Assembly (NCBI RefSeq): GCF_016793705.1
Contig: NZ_JAEULO010000035.1
Coordinates: 124,001 to 188,000 of the forward strand
Source: Tabrizicola sp.
GTDB lineage: Bacteria; Pseudomonadota; Alphaproteobacteria; Rhodobacterales; Rhodobacteraceae
Reading direction: 5' to 3'
Length of the DNA stretch: 64,000 bases
Shown: piece by piece, positions 18,098 through 25,742 of the stretch
How the letters are laid out: each line of letters starts with the position of its first letter
Position numbering within the stretch: position 1 is the first letter of the stretch
Notes under the pieces: generated by a model
Told to the model about the DNA's origin: nothing
Databases searched by the model: none
The model's input: only the letters and a program-made list of their open reading frames with translations
Program-made: the position numbers and the translations under genes

Positions 18098-18718
18098 ATG
18101 TCATTCGAACATTGGGTCACATTCGCCGCCGCAACGATGGTGCTTCTCATCATCCCCGGCCCGACGATCCTCCTCGTCATCTCCTACGGCCTGGGACAGG
18201 GTTGGCGGGCTGCGTTCCCGACCTCGGTCGGCGTGGCCCTTGGGGATTTCACCGCGATGACCCTGTCGATGCTCGGGATCGGCGCGCTGCTGGCCGCTTC
18301 GGCCACGCTCTTCACCGTGCTGAAACTGGCAGGGGCCGCCTATCTGGTCTGGCTCGGCATCAGCCTCTGGCGCGCCGGTGGATCGCTGAACGCGAAACCC
18401 GTGACCGAAAGCAAGGGCGTCGGCCGGATGATCACCCATGCCTGGCTTGTGACCGCGCTGAACCCGAAAAGCATCACCTTCTTCGTGGCCTTCCTGCCGC
18501 AATTCCTCGACCGCTCGGGTGACGTCCTGACCCAGATGGTGATCTTCGAGGCGACGTTCCTGACCCTCGCCTTCGCCAATTCGCTGGGCTACGGCCTTCT
18601 GGCCAGCCGCGCGCGCAATCTTGTCAGGTCGGAGCGCGTCGTGCGCGGCTTCAACCGGACCGGAGGCGCATTGCTGATTGGCGCGGGTGTCGTCACGGCA
18701 ACAACCCGCGCGGCCTGA
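18098..18718 (+). CDS. LysE-family amino-acid/metabolite exporter
   Basis: Inner-membrane exporter of the LysE/RhtB superfamily, 206 residues, with about six hydrophobic helices. The family signature near the N terminus, LLIIPGPTILLVISYGLGQGWRAAFPTSVGVALGD, is complete. The second conserved region (HAWLVTALNPKSITFFVAFLPQFLD) is also present. The ATG at 18098 was preferred because AGGGAGG lies 7 bases before it; an in-frame upstream start would add a polar stretch. The substrate cannot be predicted. It converges with the DUF1523 gene, 6 bp away. Confidence 0.9.
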   Translation: MSFEHWVTFAAATMVLLIIPGPTILLVISYGLGQGWRAAFPTSVGVALGDFTAMTLSMLGIGALLAASATLFTVLKLAGAAYLVWLGISLWRAGGSLNAKPVTESKGVGRMITHAWLVTALNPKSITFFVAFLPQFLDRSGDVLTQMVIFEATFLTLAFANSLGYGLLASRARNLVRSERVVRGFNRTGGALLIGAGVVTATTRAA

Positions 18719-18724
18719 GGCGAG

Positions 18725-19399
18725 CTACCTCTTCGCCTTCCAGGTATTCAGCCAGGCCCCGATCCGCCCGAAGAAGCCGCGCGCCTCCTTCTTCGCGGCA
18801 TCGGCCCGCGCCTCGACCGAATCCCACGCCTCGCCCGCGTCAGCCAGCGCCGGGTCGACCATCCGCTCGCGGAACTGCAGCCACATGCGGCGGATCATCA
18901 GGATCACGAAGGCAAGGAAGGCGAGGAGGATGATGTTGACCCAGGGGATCAGCCGCACATCCGGCCCCTCGACCGGGGTGATGGAAACCGCGTTCGGAAA
19001 GGCCGAGAACAGCGGGATACGCCAGCCGTAATGCGTGATCGCCACCCATTGCGGCGCGGCCGAGGTGGATTTCAGGTTCGCGGCCTCGGCCTGAAGGGTG
19101 GCGCTGTCCCATTTGAAATAGGGCGGCCAGAACCAACCGGTATCCTCGTTCCGGTAAACCATCACATCGCCGTCCGCGAAGGCCGCGTCGATGAAGCGGA
19201 TGTCGCGCGTCGTGCTGGTTTCCGACCCGGTGCCGGTGTCCTCGATGGAATAGAAGATCCAGTTGCCGCCGATCTGGGTGATCCGGTTCGAGGTCTCGGT
19301 GATCCGCACCACGTCGCGCTGCGGCAGGGTGTAGTGCAGGAACAACCCCACGATCACCAGTAACAGGATCCGGATGCCCCATTTGATCTTGGTCCACAT
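18725..19399 (-). CDS. DUF1523 family membrane protein
   Basis: A 224-residue protein with one N-terminal membrane helix (IRILLLVIVGLFLHYTL, about 8-25), a roughly 120-residue extracytoplasmic domain containing VVRITETSNRITQI, DIRFIDAAFADG and GWFWPPYFKWDSATLQAEA, a second helix (WVNIILLAFLAFVILMIRR, about 153-171) and a charged cytoplasmic tail. This is the layout of DUF1523, a family of unknown function. It is the last gene of the leftward operon that begins with the coiled-coil gene at 26813, 12 bp after the next gene upstream. No specific function is offered. Confidence 0.75.
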   Translation of the reverse strand: MWTKIKWGIRILLLVIVGLFLHYTLPQRDVVRITETSNRITQIGGNWIFYSIEDTGTGSETSTTRDIRFIDAAFADGDVMVYRNEDTGWFWPPYFKWDSATLQAEAANLKSTSAAPQWVAITHYGWRIPLFSAFPNAVSITPVEGPDVRLIPWVNIILLAFLAFVILMIRRMWLQFRERMVDPALADAGEAWDSVEARADAAKKEARGFFGRIGAWLNTWKAKR

Positions 19400-19411
19400 G
19401 GATGCGCCCTT

Positions 19412-19690
19412 TCAGTGCCAGTTGACAAAGTAGATCGTGACCAGGAAGCCAATGGTCGGAACGATATAGATAAGCCACAAAAGGCGCTTTTTCAGCCCCT
19501 TGTCATACTGCACCATCCCCGCCTCGATGAAGGCACTGCGCTCCTGGACGGTCAGCCCCTCCCGCGCAGGGTCGGTATCCCATTCCTTCTCCAGCTTCTC
19601 GCGCCGGACCGAGCGGGAGTAGATGCCGGTGACGAAGTAGATGATCGTCAATCCAACATACATCAGGAACGCAAGCCGCAGCCAACCCAT
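19412..19690 (-). CDS. Small two-helix membrane protein, unknown function
   Basis: A 92-residue protein with a hydrophobic helix at each end (LRLAFLMYVGLTIIYFVTGIY, about 4-24, and LLWLIYIVPTIGFLVTIYFV, about 70-89). Between them is a charged segment (RREKLEKEWDTDPAREGLTVQERSAFI). Both termini should lie on the same side of the membrane. I do not recognise a family. Its start codon directly follows the stop of the 451-aa gene, so it belongs to the same operon and is probably a membrane partner of the other products. Confidence 0.7.
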   Translation of the reverse strand: MGWLRLAFLMYVGLTIIYFVTGIYSRSVRREKLEKEWDTDPAREGLTVQERSAFIEAGMVQYDKGLKKRLLWLIYIVPTIGFLVTIYFVNWH

Positions 19691-21046
19691 CTAGCGTCTC
19701 CCTCCCCAGGGCCCGGTGATCGGGGGCCGTACTGGTTTCGGCCCCTCGGCCATCTGCGGCCGGTGCAATTCGTCCATGCTCGGCTCCGGCCCGAAGAGCG
19801 CCGTCCGCGCGCCTTCCCGGTCCACCTGATACTCCCGCGCCAGGAAATCCGCGACATAGGTCTTCTTGCGATCCGACCATGTCATGTACTGCGCGTAGAA
19901 CAACTCCTTGTGGATGATGAACATCTGCCGGATGTCCATCGGCGACAGTTCGGTCAGCAGCATGTTCACCAGGTCGCGGTCCGGTCCTGCCTTGCCGCGC
20001 AGGGTGTAGAAATAGGCCGGGTGTTCGCTGGTGATCTTCGGCCACGGCCCCCCGGCCTCGACCCAGCGCAGAAGGTCCGCGAGCCCCAGGAACTCCTGCG
20101 GCAGCGAGGTTCCCAGCTTGTAGGCCACCTTCCGCAGCTCCGTCCGCCTTGCGTCGCCAACCTCGATCCCCAATCGGTCGGCCGCATCGACCAGAATGAA
20201 ATCCATCTTCTGCCGCAGGATCGAGGCCGCATCCGCCCCCCGCGCCTGCACGATGGGCTCGGTCAACCCGTTCCGCTCCAGCCAGTCGGCGATCTGGTTG
20301 CGGTGGGTCAGGTCCATCACCTGCGCCACCGGCACATCGCCCAGGGACCGCCAGTCCAGCGTGGAAATCGCCGCCGGATAGCGCACGCCCTGGAAAATGT
20401 AGACCCCGCCGAAGAAGCTGGTCCAGAAATTCGACTGCTGGAACGTCATCGCCGGAAGCGCAATCGGCACCCGCGTCACGTCGCCCGTCTTCTTCGCCAG
20501 AGTGATCATCTCCGCCACCAGCACGTCGTCGCGCCAGCCGTCCGGCTCCTGCCGGAAGCGTTCGATCAGCTTGGCGAGCTTGCCCGCATCCGCCACATGC
20601 CCGCCGATGGTATCCGCCTCCACCGTCACCTGCCTGATGTCGAAAAGGCGGGCGGGGGTATCCACCGCATAGACCGAGTTCTGCAACTCCCCCGCCACCG
20701 CATCCCGCGCGGTCAGGGCGAAGAGCTGCGCCTCGTTCTTCTCGATGAACTGGGTGAGGATGCCGCGGCTGGTCGAGAACTTGATGTTCAGAAGTGGCGC
20801 ATCCTTCTGCGCCGTGGTGAGCAAAATGAACTGCCGGTTTGCCCCGTTGGGGTTGAGGTAGAGGTCGTCGCCCAGCTCATCCCCGATCTCGGGCGAATAG
20901 CCGGAGAGGTCGATGTGGAAATCGTCGAGCTTTGTCGTCTTGCCGGTAAGATGCTTGAGCGCCCGGTTGTAGCGTTCGACAAGCGCCGGAGAGGAGACCT
21001 CGATCAGGTTCCCGAACATCAGGCCGCGCTGGATGAGGCGTTTCAT
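19691..21046 (-). CDS. Conserved Rhodobacteraceae protein of unknown function (possibly DUF6638)
   Basis: A soluble-looking 451-residue protein with no signal peptide or membrane helix and a Pro/Gly-rich C-terminal tail (PQMAEGPKPVRPPITGPWGGRR). Recognisable segments include LVERYNRALKHLTGKTTKLDDFHIDLSGYSPEIGDELGDDLYLNP near the N terminus and YRNQ-like tracts such as LTHRNQIADWLERNGLTEP. I believe this belongs to the family named DUF6638, which occurs beside an AAA ATPase in Rhodobacteraceae, but that is from memory. The ATG at 21046 has no clear ribosome site; the toxin-antitoxin cassette ends only 6 bp upstream and may have replaced the original leader. No function is proposed. Confidence 0.65.
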   Translation of the reverse strand: MKRLIQRGLMFGNLIEVSSPALVERYNRALKHLTGKTTKLDDFHIDLSGYSPEIGDELGDDLYLNPNGANRQFILLTTAQKDAPLLNIKFSTSRGILTQFIEKNEAQLFALTARDAVAGELQNSVYAVDTPARLFDIRQVTVEADTIGGHVADAGKLAKLIERFRQEPDGWRDDVLVAEMITLAKKTGDVTRVPIALPAMTFQQSNFWTSFFGGVYIFQGVRYPAAISTLDWRSLGDVPVAQVMDLTHRNQIADWLERNGLTEPIVQARGADAASILRQKMDFILVDAADRLGIEVGDARRTELRKVAYKLGTSLPQEFLGLADLLRWVEAGGPWPKITSEHPAYFYTLRGKAGPDRDLVNMLLTELSPMDIRQMFIIHKELFYAQYMTWSDRKKTYVADFLAREYQVDREGARTALFGPEPSMDELHRPQMAEGPKPVRPPITGPWGGRR

Positions 21047-21052
21047 TGGTTG

Positions 21053-21445
21053 TTACAGTATCCGCTTGTATCGCCCACTAGCCGAGAAGGCGAAGATGAA
21101 GGGCGCGGGCGTAGATACAGACAGCTTTAGGATCTTCTTGTGTATTCTTGTGAACGTGCAGAGGGTTTGCCACATGCCGTCCTGTGCGCCCGGCAAATAA
21201 AAGCACCTGACTCCGTGCTGTCGAACCGCCTGATGCTCACTCTCGTTGACATGAAAACGCATGTCTTGGGTCAGGACAACCCAATTGCGCTTCGCCACTC
21301 GCTCCAACCAAACGTCGTCCGGTAGGTCTTGAGGAAGCCCTTCACCTTGATGCCATCGGATTTCTGCTGGCGGGCGCAACTTTGACAGGGCGCTCGGCAA
21401 CCGCTTTCCAACATTTCGATCAAAGTAGAGCGTCAGTTTATCCAT
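21053..21445 (-). CDS. PIN-like (DUF5615-type) toxin
   Basis: A 130-residue protein with the layout of small PIN-like nucleases: an early acidic residue in LTLYFDRNVGKRLPSAL, a second acidic region LPDDVWLERVAKRNWVVLTQDMRF with the conserved VVLTQD strand, and GVRCFYLPG. This resembles the DUF5615/VapC45-like group of putative ribonuclease toxins. The base composition is clearly lower in GC than in the flanking genes, with more AT-ending codons. It overlaps the upstream DUF433-type gene by 13 bp, the usual coupling of such pairs. The activity is inferred. Confidence 0.7.
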   Translation of the reverse strand: MDKLTLYFDRNVGKRLPSALSKLRPPAEIRWHQGEGLPQDLPDDVWLERVAKRNWVVLTQDMRFHVNESEHQAVRQHGVRCFYLPGAQDGMWQTLCTFTRIHKKILKLSVSTPAPFIFAFSASGRYKRIL

Positions 21446-22143
21446 TTACTCAGTCGCGGGTTCTCACCTTGCACACCTTCGAACTTGAGTGCCTCGACAA
21501 TCTCTTTGGCAGTCAAATCGAAGTCTTCTGCTAGATCAGGCACATCTTCTCCTGAAAGCCAATGTGCTTTCAGAATGCCGGTCTTCACCCCGCGCACCTG
21601 AGGAGCGCCAAACGCGACCTTTGGATCGATTAGGATTGGCTTATCTGCGCCCGCAACCTTCCAGAAAGACACTTCTCCGGTGTCTTCATCGTAGTTAAAT
21701 TCTTCCAATCGTTGGGAAAGCAGCTCACGCCAAACATACTGCCCGCCGTGGTTGGCTGATATCAGCTTTTCGACGTCGCCTTCGCGAAGCGGGCCATCAT
21801 CGTCTTGGAGTATTTCGGCGCCATCGGTCTTGAAGCGAAGTTGTGCAAACGGACGCTGAAGCCCCGTCGAGCGGGTGAACCAGTCTCGCGCTCTCGCAAT
21901 CTCCGCAACCTTAAGACCTGACCGACGCATTCTGGCCACAACTGCCAGCTCAATAAGTTGCAGGAACGACAGACCTACACTCTTCTCTTTCTCCTTAAGC
22001 ATCACCTTGCGACCATCGAGACGAACCCGGTGCCACGCTGCGACAGTCTGAGGAGAAATGTGAGCATAACTGGCCGCTTCGCCAATCCGGTAGGCCGGAG
22101 TGGCGAGTCGAGACTTCCAGAACTGGCTCGGTTCGACGGTCAT
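21433..22143 (-). CDS. DUF433-type antitoxin with N-terminal HTH
   Basis: A 236-residue protein. The N-terminal region (about 15-75) looks like a MerR-type helix-turn-helix (YRIGEAASYAHISPQTVAAWHR). The C terminus (about 165-225) has the DUF433 pattern: IDPKVAFGAPQVRGVKTGIL followed by HWLSGEDVPDLAEDFDLTAKEIVEALKFEG. DUF433 proteins commonly pair with PIN-like toxins. The gene is low in GC compared with its neighbours. Its ATG overlaps the stop of a 19-codon frame by 4 bp (ATGA). It should bind DNA and neutralise the partner encoded just downstream. Confidence 0.78.
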   Translation of the reverse strand: MTVEPSQFWKSRLATPAYRIGEAASYAHISPQTVAAWHRVRLDGRKVMLKEKEKSVGLSFLQLIELAVVARMRRSGLKVAEIARARDWFTRSTGLQRPFAQLRFKTDGAEILQDDDGPLREGDVEKLISANHGGQYVWRELLSQRLEEFNYDEDTGEVSFWKVAGADKPILIDPKVAFGAPQVRGVKTGILKAHWLSGEDVPDLAEDFDLTAKEIVEALKFEGVQGENPRLSKWIN

Positions 22144-22199
22144 GATCTAAACTGCTTCGAGGCTGCAAGGTACTCCTTGCGATTCGTGAGGTCCACCAT
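22140..22199 (-). CDS. 19-residue open frame bridging the AAA gene and the toxin-antitoxin cassette
   Basis: Starting two bases after the AAA stop codon, an ATG at 22199 preceded by GGAGGGG opens a 19-codon frame (MVDLTNRKEYLAASKQFRS). Its TGA overlaps the ATG of the DUF433-type gene as ATGA. It may be a coupling leader carried with the cassette, or the first codons of an operon gene cut off by the insertion. There is no homology evidence that the peptide itself has a role. Confidence 0.35.
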   Translation of the reverse strand: MVDLTNRKEYLAASKQFRS

Positions 22200-22201
22200 C
22201 T

Positions 22202-24130
22202 TCACCCCTTCCCCTCCAGATACCGCCGCTTCGCCTCTTCCGTCCGGCCGAACTCGCGCACCATCGCCTCGATGGCAACCGCGTCCGACTTGTCGGCATA
22301 GCGGAATTCGCTGTCGGCGTAGCGGTTGATCTCCTGGATCACCATCTCCACCGTGATCGGCGTCATCAGCCCCCGGATCATCGCCAGCTTTTCGTCATAG
22401 GGCTTGAAGAGAAAGAGATCCGGCTCCTCCATCCACTCATCCGGCAGCTCGAAATCCATCGCCCGGACCTTCACCGCATCGGTGATGTTCTTGATCGCCC
22501 GCCCGGTGAACCGCTCGTCCGCCTGCTGGATCGCCTTCAGATAGGCTCCCATCTTCGCCAGCGTATCCAGCGGCCCGATGTCCGAGGCCACGCGGTCCCA
22601 GACCTTCAGCAGCCCCTCCTCATGCGGCTTCGAATAGCCCTCGAACGAGGCCGCTACCGCCTTCCTGATCTCCTGCGCGGCGAATAGCTGGTGCTCGCCC
22701 ACCGGAATGGAATGGTTCTTCCCCAGCAGAAGCGAGAGGATGTCTATGTAATCCTCCCGGCTTTGCGGCCCGTCGACCAGGAACCGCGCCCCGGCCCTTT
22801 GCCGCAGGGCGTCGTCCACGTTCTCCGGGTAGTTCGAGAACATCCCGAAGGTGCAGTTCCCCCGCACCACCGTCCCCGCCCCGGCGAAGGCCTGCATGAA
22901 GACCGCCGTCACCTCCTGCTGGCCCGCGGAGGACTGCCGGTCCCCCCGCTTGCCCGCCACCTGGTCGATGTCGTCGATGGTGCCGAAGCCGATCACCGAA
23001 GGGTCCAGCACCGCGTCGATGAAGGCCTTGGCGTTCTGGCCGGACTTGCCCTGATAGCTGTCGATCTGGTCGATGGAGAAGTTCTGGTAGCGGAACGGAT
23101 AGCCCGCCACCTTGCAGTAGCCGTCCAGCAGCCCCGCCATCATCTGGATCAGCGTGGTCTTCCCCGTCCCCGGCTTCCCGTCGCCCATGAAGGTGAAGAT
23201 GAACCCGCCGAGTTCCGCGAACGGGTTCAGCCGCCGCTCGAAATCATAGGCCATCAGCATCTTCGCCAGCCGCAGGCTCTGGTACTTGGCGATGTGGTTC
23301 CCCACGACCTCATGCGGGCTCTTGAAGGCCATGACGATGGACCCGCCCTTCGCCGCCTTCGCCGGCTTGAACCCGGCGATGGTCAGCCCGTCCGCCTCCA
23401 CCTTCCACGACCCGGCCGTGAACACCGAGGTCCGCGCCCCGTTCTCGGCCCGGATCTGCACCTTCTTCATCAGCGCCTCGGCGAAGGCCGATACCACCGC
23501 CACCAGCTTGGCATCATCCGTCGCCAGCGCCCCGATGTCCTGGTCCAGCTCCCACAAAGCCCCCTGCAAGGCCAGCGGAGCGTTGTCGGTCAAGACCTCC
23601 TCCACCTCGCCCAGTTCCACCGTCCCCGGCCCGACATGCGGCGCGATCAGGTAGGCGAGGGCATTGGCAAAGGTGAAGAGAACCACCAGCGCCTCGCCCT
23701 GCAACAGTTCGCCAAACTCCGCGCGGCGGGCGTCCGGCACCCGGCCCTCCAGGTTCGCCTTCTTCAACTCCGCCAGCCCCGACTGGGCCGAAAAGGTCTC
23801 CCCCATCGCCAGCGCAATCGCCAGAGATCGCCGGAACGCATTCAGCACCGCCGCCTGCACCGGCGAGACCAACCCATCCGACAGCCCCTCGATCCGCTCC
23901 GACAACCGCACCCCGCCCGGCCGCGCCGTCGACCGCGTCGCCATCCCCGGTACGGTGGACCGGAACGTGGGTCGCACCCCCACACCGGGCGACCGCTCCA
24001 CCGCCGGGGCCACCACCAAAGGCTTCGCCAGCCGCGGCGCGTGGTCGAAGCCGAAGACCATCCCCAAGGCCGCCTCATACTGCGCCCGGATCGTCTCTTC
24101 CTTCAGCTCCATCGTGTCGCGCGTGCTCAT
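22202..24130 (-). CDS. AAA+ ATPase of unknown function
   Basis: A 642-residue protein with an AAA+ core in its second half: Walker A GKPGTGKT (318-325), Walker B GFGTIDDID with D386/D387, a sensor-1 region FGMFSNYPENVDDALRQRAGARF (about 428-450) containing a candidate arginine finger, and a C-terminal lid (about 470-640). The first 300 residues are a family-specific domain with a Pro-rich linker near 35-75. No membrane helix is visible. The start at 24130 has GAGGG upstream; a longer frame from 24154 runs through a repeated element. It lies between the 375-aa gene and the inserted toxin-antitoxin cassette and is the likely motor of the operon's complex. Its substrate is unknown. Confidence 0.82.
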   Translation of the reverse strand: MSTRDTMELKEETIRAQYEAALGMVFGFDHAPRLAKPLVVAPAVERSPGVGVRPTFRSTVPGMATRSTARPGGVRLSERIEGLSDGLVSPVQAAVLNAFRRSLAIALAMGETFSAQSGLAELKKANLEGRVPDARRAEFGELLQGEALVVLFTFANALAYLIAPHVGPGTVELGEVEEVLTDNAPLALQGALWELDQDIGALATDDAKLVAVVSAFAEALMKKVQIRAENGARTSVFTAGSWKVEADGLTIAGFKPAKAAKGGSIVMAFKSPHEVVGNHIAKYQSLRLAKMLMAYDFERRLNPFAELGGFIFTFMGDGKPGTGKTTLIQMMAGLLDGYCKVAGYPFRYQNFSIDQIDSYQGKSGQNAKAFIDAVLDPSVIGFGTIDDIDQVAGKRGDRQSSAGQQEVTAVFMQAFAGAGTVVRGNCTFGMFSNYPENVDDALRQRAGARFLVDGPQSREDYIDILSLLLGKNHSIPVGEHQLFAAQEIRKAVAASFEGYSKPHEEGLLKVWDRVASDIGPLDTLAKMGAYLKAIQQADERFTGRAIKNITDAVKVRAMDFELPDEWMEEPDLFLFKPYDEKLAMIRGLMTPITVEMVIQEINRYADSEFRYADKSDAVAIEAMVREFGRTEEAKRRYLEGKG

Positions 24131-24138
24131 GAAACCCT

Positions 24139-24190
24139 CATTTTCTGTCCACAAATATCCCGGGGGTCCGGGGGCAGCGCCCCCGGGGGT
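24139..24190 (-). repeat. Intergenic GC-hairpin/ATATTTG element, copy 1
   Basis: Read on the minus strand, a GC-rich perfect hairpin (CCGGGGGC / GCCCCCGG with a 3-nt loop, 24168-24186) is followed by GGGATATTTGTGGACAG and AAAATGA. A related sequence occurs at 26971-27008 on the plus strand. It fills the gap between the 375-aa gene and the AAA gene. The lack of a T tract argues against a simple terminator. Confidence 0.55.
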
Positions 24191-24197
24191 TCAGCAA

Positions 24198-25325
24198 TCA
24201 CAACGTCGGGATCAACCGCCCCCCGGCCCCGACCACGAACTTCCGCAGCCCCTGCAAGCCCTTCGGGTTCTGCTCGGCCAGCACCTGATAGGGCTTCTCC
24301 GGCAGGATGATCATCCGCTCCTGCCGCGTGGCCCCCAGCTCCGCCCCCGCCACCGGGTCCAGCTTGTAAACCTGCCGTGTCGCCGTGGAAAACCAGCCGT
24401 CCTTCACCGCTTCCTCGCGGTCCGAGACCAGATCCTCCACCGTCCAGACCAGCGCCCAGTCCTCGCCCTCCGGGGCCTTCGCGCCCTCCAGCACCTTGGA
24501 GATCGGGCCCGATTGCAGGGTGAAGCTCGCCGAATACATCGGCCCAAGGATGATCCGCCGCAGTCGCTTGGGGTGCAGTCCCTCGAAATCCTTGTCGAAT
24601 CCGGTGGCGATCGTCACCAGCTTCAACCCGCCAATGGCCTGCGCCATCAAGGCCTGCTGTACCTGCGGCCAGCGGTAGGCATCGTTCGGCAGCGGTTTCT
24701 TGCCCGAATCCTCCACATCCATCAGGTACACCACCGGCAGGTTGACCTGGGTGTCCCACACCGCCCAATGCAGCAGGAAATGCCGCCGCTCGCCCAGGTC
24801 TTCAATCCACTGCGCGTCCGGATCGTTCCGCGCCCAGAAGATGCCCCCGGCCAGCAGCGCCTCATAGTAATACCGCTGCGACAGCGCGAACTGCAGCGCC
24901 GTGGGGATCGTCAGGTCGCCGACGATCTGCCGCACCATCCGGTCCTTCAGCTCGGCTTCCGATGGCATCCCGGCCAGATGCTTCTCGGCCTGCTGGGCGT
25001 CGACGGCCATCGCCATCAACTCCTGCGCCACCGGGAAGCCGCTCTCGTGCCGGTCGATGGTGAGCTTCGGTGCCCCCTCGCCCCGCCCAGTCATCAGATA
25101 CTTGTGGTTCAGCGCCCGGAACGTTGCCGCCACCGCCTTGAGATAGACCCCCAGCACCCGCGCCTCGGTTCGGGACAGCTTGCCCTCCGCCTCCACCTCC
25201 GCCGCCACCCGCGCCAGATGCCCGGTGATCCGCTCGAACTTGGCGAAATAGCGCCGGGCGGTCAGCGTGTCGTATAGCTCGGCATGGTCCGAGGTCAGAA
25301 CGTCTTTGACGGTGGGGTCAGGCAT
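24198..25325 (-). CDS. 375-aa protein of unknown function in the AAA operon
   Basis: A soluble-looking 375-residue protein without signal peptide. The N-terminal 90 residues are helical (ARRYFAKFERITGHLARVAAEVEAEGKLSRTEARVLGVYL). The middle has HFLLHWAVWDTQVNLPVVYLMDVEDSG. A later part is alpha/beta with RRIILGPMYSASFTLQSGPISKVL and a C-terminal RMIILPEKPYQVLAEQNP. I recognise no domain. Its ATG overlaps the stop of the 140-aa gene by 8 bp, and a GC-rich hairpin separates it from the AAA gene downstream. Position suggests it is a subunit or adaptor of the AAA protein, but that is inference. Confidence 0.7.
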   Translation of the reverse strand: MPDPTVKDVLTSDHAELYDTLTARRYFAKFERITGHLARVAAEVEAEGKLSRTEARVLGVYLKAVAATFRALNHKYLMTGRGEGAPKLTIDRHESGFPVAQELMAMAVDAQQAEKHLAGMPSEAELKDRMVRQIVGDLTIPTALQFALSQRYYYEALLAGGIFWARNDPDAQWIEDLGERRHFLLHWAVWDTQVNLPVVYLMDVEDSGKKPLPNDAYRWPQVQQALMAQAIGGLKLVTIATGFDKDFEGLHPKRLRRIILGPMYSASFTLQSGPISKVLEGAKAPEGEDWALVWTVEDLVSDREEAVKDGWFSTATRQVYKLDPVAGAELGATRQERMIILPEKPYQVLAEQNPKGLQGLRKFVVGAGGRLIPTL

Positions 25326-25740
25326 TGAGCCAATTCCCGATGCGGGTTGAGAGCGAATACAAATCCGACCGAAGAACCGAAAGTTGCGCGGTTACAACTC
25401 CGATCATCCTCCGCAACGTCACACGGTGAAGGGCAAAGAGAGCCGGTCTACCGTCAATCCAGATGATCTGAGTCATTGCTGGCAAGAAGAACCTGAAGCA
25501 AAGCCATATCCAAGCAGGAGCGATGATCACCGCTCCCACCCATATGCCAGCCTCACCGAGCACAGCCTGAAGCAACAGGAGTATCGCCATCACGGGCAGA
25601 GCAAACGCAAGGAACACCGCATTGACCAACAGCAATCCGATCCACACAGCGATGTAGCCTTCAAGCCAATTGCCAGACGGAGGAGTCTGGTTTTTGTTGT
25701 TTAGAAGGGAGGGCTCGTTCGGCTGTTCAAGCTCGCTCAC
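25318..25740 (-). CDS. 140-aa membrane protein, low GC, unknown function
   Basis: A 140-residue protein with a polar N terminus rich in Asn, Gln and Pro (about 1-24), then two or three long hydrophobic segments (YIAVWIGLLLVNAVFLAFAL; VMAILLLLQAVLGEAGIWVGAVIIAPAWIWLCF) and an amphipathic tail (about 105-140). The start is a GTG two bases after the coiled-coil gene's stop; the stop overlaps the 375-aa gene. The gene fits the operon spacing, yet its base composition is visibly lower in GC than that of the genes on both sides. No family recognised. Confidence 0.65.
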   Translation of the reverse strand: MSELEQPNEPSLLNNKNQTPPSGNWLEGYIAVWIGLLLVNAVFLAFALPVMAILLLLQAVLGEAGIWVGAVIIAPAWIWLCFRFFLPAMTQIIWIDGRPALFALHRVTLRRMIGVVTAQLSVLRSDLYSLSTRIGNWLNA

Positions 25741-25742
25741 CC

